Source: HGM11368 sp051883395 (GTDB lineage Bacteria; Bacillota; Clostridia; Christensenellales; UBA3700). From it: a stretch of 18,666 nucleotides of DNA. Within the stretch, counting starts at the first letter, position 1. Each line of letters opens with the position of its first letter. The notes below the pieces were generated by a model that saw only the letters and a program-made list of their open reading frames with translations, was not told the origin of the DNA and searched no databases. This document shows positions 14,969 to 18,666 of the stretch, one piece after another. Location of the stretch: the NCBI GenBank assembly GCA_051883395.1, contig JBJETQ010000025.1, positions 1 to 18,666 of the forward strand. The letters are read 5' to 3'. The position numbers were made by a program, and so were the translations under genes.

Positions 14969-16516
14969 ATGAGCATTTTGACTATCAAGGGTTTGACCCA
15001 CGTGTATGATTCCAAGGTATTGTTTGACAACGCCGATCTCACCGTCAACAACGGAGAACATATCGGCGTAGTGGGACTCAACGGCGCAGGCAAAACTACT
15101 TTTATGAATATAATAGCAGGCAGACTTCCGCAAGATGCAGGCGAGATAAAATGGCTCAGCGGCATACGCTGGGGTTATCTTGACCAACACGCCGACATTG
15201 ACCGCTCGATGACGGTCATGGAATACTTGCGTTCTTCCTTCAATTATCTGTACGAAATCAACGAAAAGTTAGAACAGTTGTATTGCGATATGGCGACTGT
15301 TGAAGACCCCGACGAGTTGGACAAGCTCATCAACCGTTCTTCCAAAATGCAGGAATATCTTGACAACGAAGATTTTTATGATTTGGACAGCAAAATCAAA
15401 AAGGTTGCCGGCGGACTCGGCGTACACAACTTCGGTTACGATACCGTTATCTCCAAGCTCAGCGGCGGCCAGCGTGCAAAACTCATGCTCGCAAAGCTCC
15501 TGCTCGAAGATTTGGACGTAATGCTTCTGGACGAGCCTACCAACTTTCTTGATTTGGAACATATCGAATGGTTGCGCAAATATCTCGACGGTTACAAAGG
15601 CACGTTTATATTGGTTTCCCACGACACGGTTTTTCTCAACGACGTATGCAAAATCATAGTCAATATCGAAAACTCTATGATAAAAAAATATTGGGGCAAC
15701 TACGACGAGTTTTTGGCGCAACACGAACAAAACGCCAGGCAGTACGCCGACAGCTATGAGCGCCAACAGCGAGAAATCAAAAAAATGGAAGATTATATCG
15801 CACGCAACAAGGCTCGTGCGGCTACGGCAGGAATGGCAAACTCACGCAAAAAGATGCTGGACAGAATAGAAGTTATGCAAAAGCCAGTCAACGTCGAAAA
15901 GCCGACTTTCGATTTTCCTTATACATTGGCTGTTACAAAACACATGCTTGAAGTCAAAAACCTGGAAATCGGCTATGACGGCAAGGCTATCCTGCCGCCA
16001 ATCTCATTTGAGATGGCAAGCGATACCAAGCTGTGGATAAGGGGAACCAACGGAATGGGCAAAACCACCCTGCTCAAAACGCTGATGAAACGTCTTCCTG
16101 CCATATCGGGAAAGTTTTCATTCAACGTCAACAGCAAAATCAATTATATCGAGCAAGATTTGCAGTTCCGTTCTATGGAAATCAACGCCATTACCTTCAT
16201 GAACGAAACCTATCCGAGAATGAGTCAGAAGGACATACGCACACAACTGGCGAGAGTAGGTCTTAAAAAGGAGCTGACAACCAAGGCAATCGGTTCTCTC
16301 TCAGGCGGCGAACAGGTCAAAATCAAATTGTGCGCTCTCATGCAAAAGGAAAGCAATTTTCTCATACTCGACGAACCTACCAATCATCTTGACGTCAACT
16401 CTAAGGAAGCATTATTCGAAGCTCTTGCCGACTATCAGGGAGCAATAATACTTGTCAGCCACGAGCCAATGTACGCCGAAAAACTTTGCAACGATATATT
16501 CGACATAGAATTCTGA
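14969..16516 (+). CDS. ABC-F family ATPase (YkpA/YbiT/EttA-like)
   Basis: 515 residues, with two ABC domains and no membrane helices. ABC-F proteins act on the ribosome in translation control, rescue or antibiotic protection. Domain 1: Walker A GLNGAGKTT (36-44), signature LSGGQ (164-168), Walker B VMLLDEP (184-190), H218. The interdomain linker (about 250-310, rich in K, R, Q, E) has QHEQNARQYADSYERQQREI and MANSRKKMLDRIE. Domain 2: GTNGMGKTT (359-367), LSGGE (444-448), LILDEP (465-470), H498. The linker resembles the housekeeping YkpA/YbiT group more than the longer linkers of known resistance proteins, though this is a visual judgement. ATG 14969 is the natural family start, has no ribosome binding site, and coincides with the predicted transcription start. 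Single-gene unit followed by a terminator. Confidence 0.92.
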   Translation: MSILTIKGLTHVYDSKVLFDNADLTVNNGEHIGVVGLNGAGKTTFMNIIAGRLPQDAGEIKWLSGIRWGYLDQHADIDRSMTVMEYLRSSFNYLYEINEKLEQLYCDMATVEDPDELDKLINRSSKMQEYLDNEDFYDLDSKIKKVAGGLGVHNFGYDTVISKLSGGQRAKLMLAKLLLEDLDVMLLDEPTNFLDLEHIEWLRKYLDGYKGTFILVSHDTVFLNDVCKIIVNIENSMIKKYWGNYDEFLAQHEQNARQYADSYERQQREIKKMEDYIARNKARAATAGMANSRKKMLDRIEVMQKPVNVEKPTFDFPYTLAVTKHMLEVKNLEIGYDGKAILPPISFEMASDTKLWIRGTNGMGKTTLLKTLMKRLPAISGKFSFNVNSKINYIEQDLQFRSMEINAITFMNETYPRMSQKDIRTQLARVGLKKELTTKAIGSLSGGEQVKIKLCALMQKESNFLILDEPTNHLDVNSKEALFEALADYQGAIILVSHEPMYAEKLCNDIFDIEF

Positions 16517-16520
16517 CAAA

Positions 16521-16558
16521 TAAAAAACGCCCGCAACACAGCGGGCTTTTTATTTATT
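16521..16558. terminator. Bidirectional terminator between the ABC-F and ClC genes
   Basis: A GC-rich stem GCCCGC/GCGGGC (16529-16534 with 16541-16546, six-base loop) is flanked by an A run on the left (16522-16527) and a T run on the right (16547-16551, continuing T-rich). It can therefore stop transcripts of both convergent genes. Confidence 0.88.
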
Positions 16559-16560
16559 AT

Positions 16561-18132
16561 TTATGCCACAAGGTCTTTGATGTAGGCATACGACTTTTTA
16601 GGGTCGGTGGTTTCCACTTCTATATTGAGAATGTCCCCCACTTCTATCAGCGTTTCTCCGTCAGGCACGATATGCTCGTCGCCACGTGTCAGGCTCTTGA
16701 CAAGGCAGTTGGCAGGCCACAAAATATCGCTCACGCTTTTGCCAACCAAAAATGCGCCCAGCTCTATCTGCACTTCAAAGGTAACCGTCTTCATTGTCTT
16801 ACCCTTGTTTTGCAGTTTGACAAATCTTGCCAGCATACTGTCGTATATCGGTCTGTTGCCGAGAAGCTCTGCCACCAGATATGCCGTAAATATCGCTATT
16901 GCCGACGACAAAAAGCCCGACGAATAACCCGTGATTTCCACGATAAGCACCACGGCGGTAATAGGCGCTCTCACGCTTGCACCGAAAAACGTAGTCATGG
17001 CTATGCACACGATAGCCTTATAATAAATCGGGTCAAGTCCCATAGCGATAAAGAGTTTACCGCACAAGCCGCCCATGAGCGCACCTATGGCAAGCATAGG
17101 AATAAACAGACCGCCCGTAGCTCCCGAATTGTAACACAAGACAATCATAATCAGCTTGACCACAAGCAACAAAATCAGCATCTGCCAGGTAAAATCGAGA
17201 TTGGCGATTTTGAGAATTAATCCGTGGCCGCCACCGTTGACGTCGCTTATCAGCAAGCCGGTAACGCCCGTCAGAACAAAAACGATAATAAGTCTGAGCC
17301 AATAAGGAAATTGCTTTTCGTATTTATCCGTAAACTGTTGGCTACGAATGAGCGCAAAATTAAAAAATATCGCCGTTACTCCGCACACCACGCCCAGAAT
17401 AAGCAGCATCCAGGAGTCGGAAGTAGCAATAGGCGTGATATATCCCATATCAAACAACACCTTATCGCCGGCGCCCCACAGCGTAGAAAAAAGACGATAT
17501 GTAATTGTACCCGATATTACCGAAGAAGAAGCCGTCATCAATATCATCGGCGTAAATCTTCTATGGGCTTCTTCGAGAGCAAAAATTATACCCGTAAGCG
17601 GAGCGTTGAATGCCACGGCAAGTCCTGCCGAAGCGCCGCCGGTAACTATATATCTCTTTCTTGCAGGTCTGCTTCCCATAAGTTCGCTGGTACCTTGCGC
17701 AGTCATAGCGCCTATCTGCACCGAAGGTCCTTCCGAACCTAGCGACAAGCCCGCAAAATAGCTGATAAAAGAGCCTGCTATGGTAGCAATCAGCGTTCTG
17801 AGCCATTTGAAAGTAACCAGTCCACGCATCACACCTTCCGCCTGCACCATACCGCTGCCCCTGACGTGCGGACATGCCCTGTGTATGGCATACATAACCA
17901 TAGCCAAAGCAATCAATACGACAAACAGCAACGGAATGAATACGGGGTTGGCTGCCACGTAAGCATATATTTCGCTGCTTTTAGACGACAAAAAATTGGC
18001 GCAAAGGTTGAACAAACTGACGATGAATCCGGTAAAAATTCCCGCTACTCCACCGTAAGCCACAACAGGCACCACAATATATTTGAGTTTGGACAAAAAC
18101 TGTTTTCGCTTTTGCTGACTGTTGAGTTTCAT
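16561..18132 (-). CDS. ClC-family chloride/proton antiporter with C-terminal TrkA_C-like domain
   Basis: 523 residues from ATG 18132, multi-span membrane protein. Anion-path motifs: GSGMVQAEG (92-100, usually GSGIP), GSEGPSVQIG (132-141, gating Glu E134; GREGP in the E. coli protein), FNAPLTGIIFALEE (175-188, inner proton-path Glu present), GLFIP (341-345) and NRPIY (426-430, central Tyr). With both glutamates and the Tyr retained, H+/Cl- exchange is expected rather than a passive channel. Residues 447-523 form a soluble tail like the TrkA_C/RCK-C ligand domain (VGKSVSDI, then EVGDILNIEV), which may sense a small ligand. GGAG (18138-18141) precedes ATG 18132. A TTG at 18177 would add 15 residues but falls in the -35 box, so it is rejected. 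Convergent with the ABC-F gene. Confidence 0.93.
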   Translation of the reverse strand: MKLNSQQKRKQFLSKLKYIVVPVVAYGGVAGIFTGFIVSLFNLCANFLSSKSSEIYAYVAANPVFIPLLFVVLIALAMVMYAIHRACPHVRGSGMVQAEGVMRGLVTFKWLRTLIATIAGSFISYFAGLSLGSEGPSVQIGAMTAQGTSELMGSRPARKRYIVTGGASAGLAVAFNAPLTGIIFALEEAHRRFTPMILMTASSSVISGTITYRLFSTLWGAGDKVLFDMGYITPIATSDSWMLLILGVVCGVTAIFFNFALIRSQQFTDKYEKQFPYWLRLIIVFVLTGVTGLLISDVNGGGHGLILKIANLDFTWQMLILLLVVKLIMIVLCYNSGATGGLFIPMLAIGALMGGLCGKLFIAMGLDPIYYKAIVCIAMTTFFGASVRAPITAVVLIVEITGYSSGFLSSAIAIFTAYLVAELLGNRPIYDSMLARFVKLQNKGKTMKTVTFEVQIELGAFLVGKSVSDILWPANCLVKSLTRGDEHIVPDGETLIEVGDILNIEVETTDPKKSYAYIKDLVA

Positions 18133-18148
18133 ACTTTCTCCACAAGTT

Positions 18149-18177
18149 ATTGTAATCAAATCATTGAATTTTGTCAA
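18149..18177 (-). promoter_or_regulatory. Sigma-A promoter of the ClC gene
   Basis: Minus-strand TTGACA (18172-18177) and TACAAT (18149-18154), 17 bases apart. The start of transcription is expected near 18142, leaving a leader of only about 10 bases that still contains GGAG. Confidence 0.82.
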
Positions 18178-18194
18178 TCCCCGACACTCTCAAT

Positions 18195-18230
18195 ATAAAC
18201 AAATAAGGGACGGATTGTTATCCGCCCCTT
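18195..18230 (-). terminator. Terminator of the gap gene
   Basis: An 11-bp stem with one G-T pair (18205-18215 with 18220-18230, four-base loop) lies 23 bases after the GAPDH stop. It is followed on the minus strand by ATTTGTTTAT, a T-rich but broken tract, so efficiency is uncertain. Confidence 0.7.
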
Positions 18231-18253
18231 TGCGTATTTTGAGTTATTTCAAC

Positions 18254-18666
18254 TTATTTGTTGAGTTCTGCAAAATATTTGATAGTTCTTACCATTTGGC
18301 TGGTGTAAGAATTTTCGTTGTCGTACCAAGAAACAACCTGTACTTGATAAGTATCTTCGTCAATCTTGGAAACCATGGTTTGAGTAGCGTCAAACAAAGA
18401 ACCAAATCTCATACCAACAACGTCGGAAGAAACGATTTCATCGGTGTTGTAACCGAAAGATTCGGTAGCCTGAGCCTTCATAGCTTCGTTGATGCCTTCT
18501 TTGGTAATGTCTTTGCCCTTAACAACTGCAACGAGAATGGTGGTAGAACCGGTTGCGGTAGGAACACGTTGAGCAGAACCGATAAGTTTACCGTTGAGTT
18601 CTGGGATAACAAGACCGATAGCCTTAGCAGCGCCGGTGCTGTTAGGAACGATGTTCATAGCGCCTG
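18254..18666 (-). CDS. gap: Glyceraldehyde-3-phosphate dehydrogenase, C-terminal part (5' end beyond the right edge)
   Basis: About 137 codons remain. The frame stays open to the edge (GAMNIVPNSTGAAKA), so the ATG at 18658 is an internal Met, not a start. The enzyme oxidises glyceraldehyde-3-phosphate to 1,3-bisphosphoglycerate in glycolysis. Visible hallmarks are STGAAKAIG, PELNGKLIGSAQRVPTATGS, SLFDATQTM and the C-terminal WYDNENSYTSQMVRTIKY. The catalytic Cys and the NAD domain are outside the window. The stretch RVPTATGSTTILVAVV differs from the RVPTPxVSVVDL of the common bacterial enzyme, so this is a divergent type-I branch; cofactor preference cannot be read here. TAA at 18254-18256, followed by a hairpin terminator. 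Confidence 0.92.
   Translation of the reverse strand, partial: GAMNIVPNSTGAAKAIGLVIPELNGKLIGSAQRVPTATGSTTILVAVVKGKDITKEGINEAMKAQATESFGYNTDEIVSSDVVGMRFGSLFDATQTMVSKIDEDTYQVQVVSWYDNENSYTSQMVRTIKYFAELNK

Noticed and set aside
14969..16516. Antibiotic-resistance ABC-F protein
   Set aside because: The short interdomain linker and overall look fit the housekeeping YkpA/YbiT group better, and no resistance-gene context or attenuator leader is present.
16561..18132. Fluoride-specific ClC (CLC-F)
   Set aside because: The Cl--coordinating Ser in GSG and the central Tyr are retained; fluoride-type proteins are known for changed residues at these positions.
18133..18177. N-terminal extension of the ClC protein from TTG 18177
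   Set aside because: The TTG coincides with the TTGACA -35 hexamer; ATG 18132 has GGAG at proper spacing.
18254..18658. A separate short gene starting at ATG 18658
   Set aside because: The frame is open to the window edge and the sequence is the middle of GAPDH, so this Met is internal.

Overview
The window looks like a chromosomal segment of an uncultured, probably gut-associated, low-GC Gram-positive bacterium (Bacillota, Clostridia-like). The grounds are the split GlgC/GlgD glycogen genes, strong AGGAGG-type ribosome binding sites, sigma-A promoters with 17-bp spacers, a lipoprotein amino-acid binding protein and a ComF-type protein. The lineage is inferred from gene content. Nearly all genes are on the minus strand. 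I see no tRNA, rRNA, CRISPR array, insertion sequence or integrase. No stretch above 300 bases lacks a gene or a gene remnant; the longest is about 175 bases (6516-6690), AT-rich, with a promoter next to the downstream gene.

Layout by region. (1) 1-3971: glycogen synthesis operon glgB-glgC-glgD (minus; glgD runs off the left edge) with a clear sigma-A promoter and a hairpin terminator upstream that belongs to the next operon. (2) 3972-6578: three-gene polar amino-acid ABC importer (binding lipoprotein, permease, ATPase). Two of the three proteins are structurally unusual. The binding protein appears circularly permuted: its family's C-terminal segment sits directly after the lipoprotein signal. 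The ATPase has an insertion of about 85 residues, helical and coiled-coil-like, between the Q-loop and the signature motif. (3) 6691-7747: a small, very AT-rich accessory island with a SLOG-fold (YpsA/DUF1273-like) gene broken by one in-frame stop, divergent from a two-repeat HTH regulator. A 17-bp motif occurs twice in the intergenic region, once inside the SLOG promoter, and a 12-bp inverted copy covers the regulator's start codon. (4) 7753-14905: a five-gene sugar operon on the minus strand with a consensus TTGACA-N17-TATAAT promoter: GH2 beta-mannosidase, PfkB sugar kinase, mannose-6-phosphate isomerase, a ComF-like phosphoribosyltransferase protein and a GH13 alpha-glucosidase. It ends in a hairpin terminator. 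(5) 14934-16558: an ABC-F ATPase on the plus strand whose promoter is placed so that transcription should begin on the A of the start codon (leaderless). (6) 16561-18177: a ClC-type chloride/proton antiporter with a C-terminal TrkA_C-like domain. (7) 18195-18666: the 3' part of a glyceraldehyde-3-phosphate dehydrogenase gene with its terminator.

How the genes work together. Beta-mannosidase would release mannose and gluco/manno units, the PfkB kinase would phosphorylate hexose, and ManA would convert mannose-6-phosphate to fructose-6-phosphate for glycolysis, where GAPDH acts. The GH13 enzyme would supply glucose from alpha-glucosides, and surplus hexose can be stored by GlgC/GlgD/GlgB. No sugar transporter is in the window. 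The most interesting signals are the permuted binding protein with its enlarged ATPase, the HTH/SLOG operator array, and the leaderless ABC-F gene.
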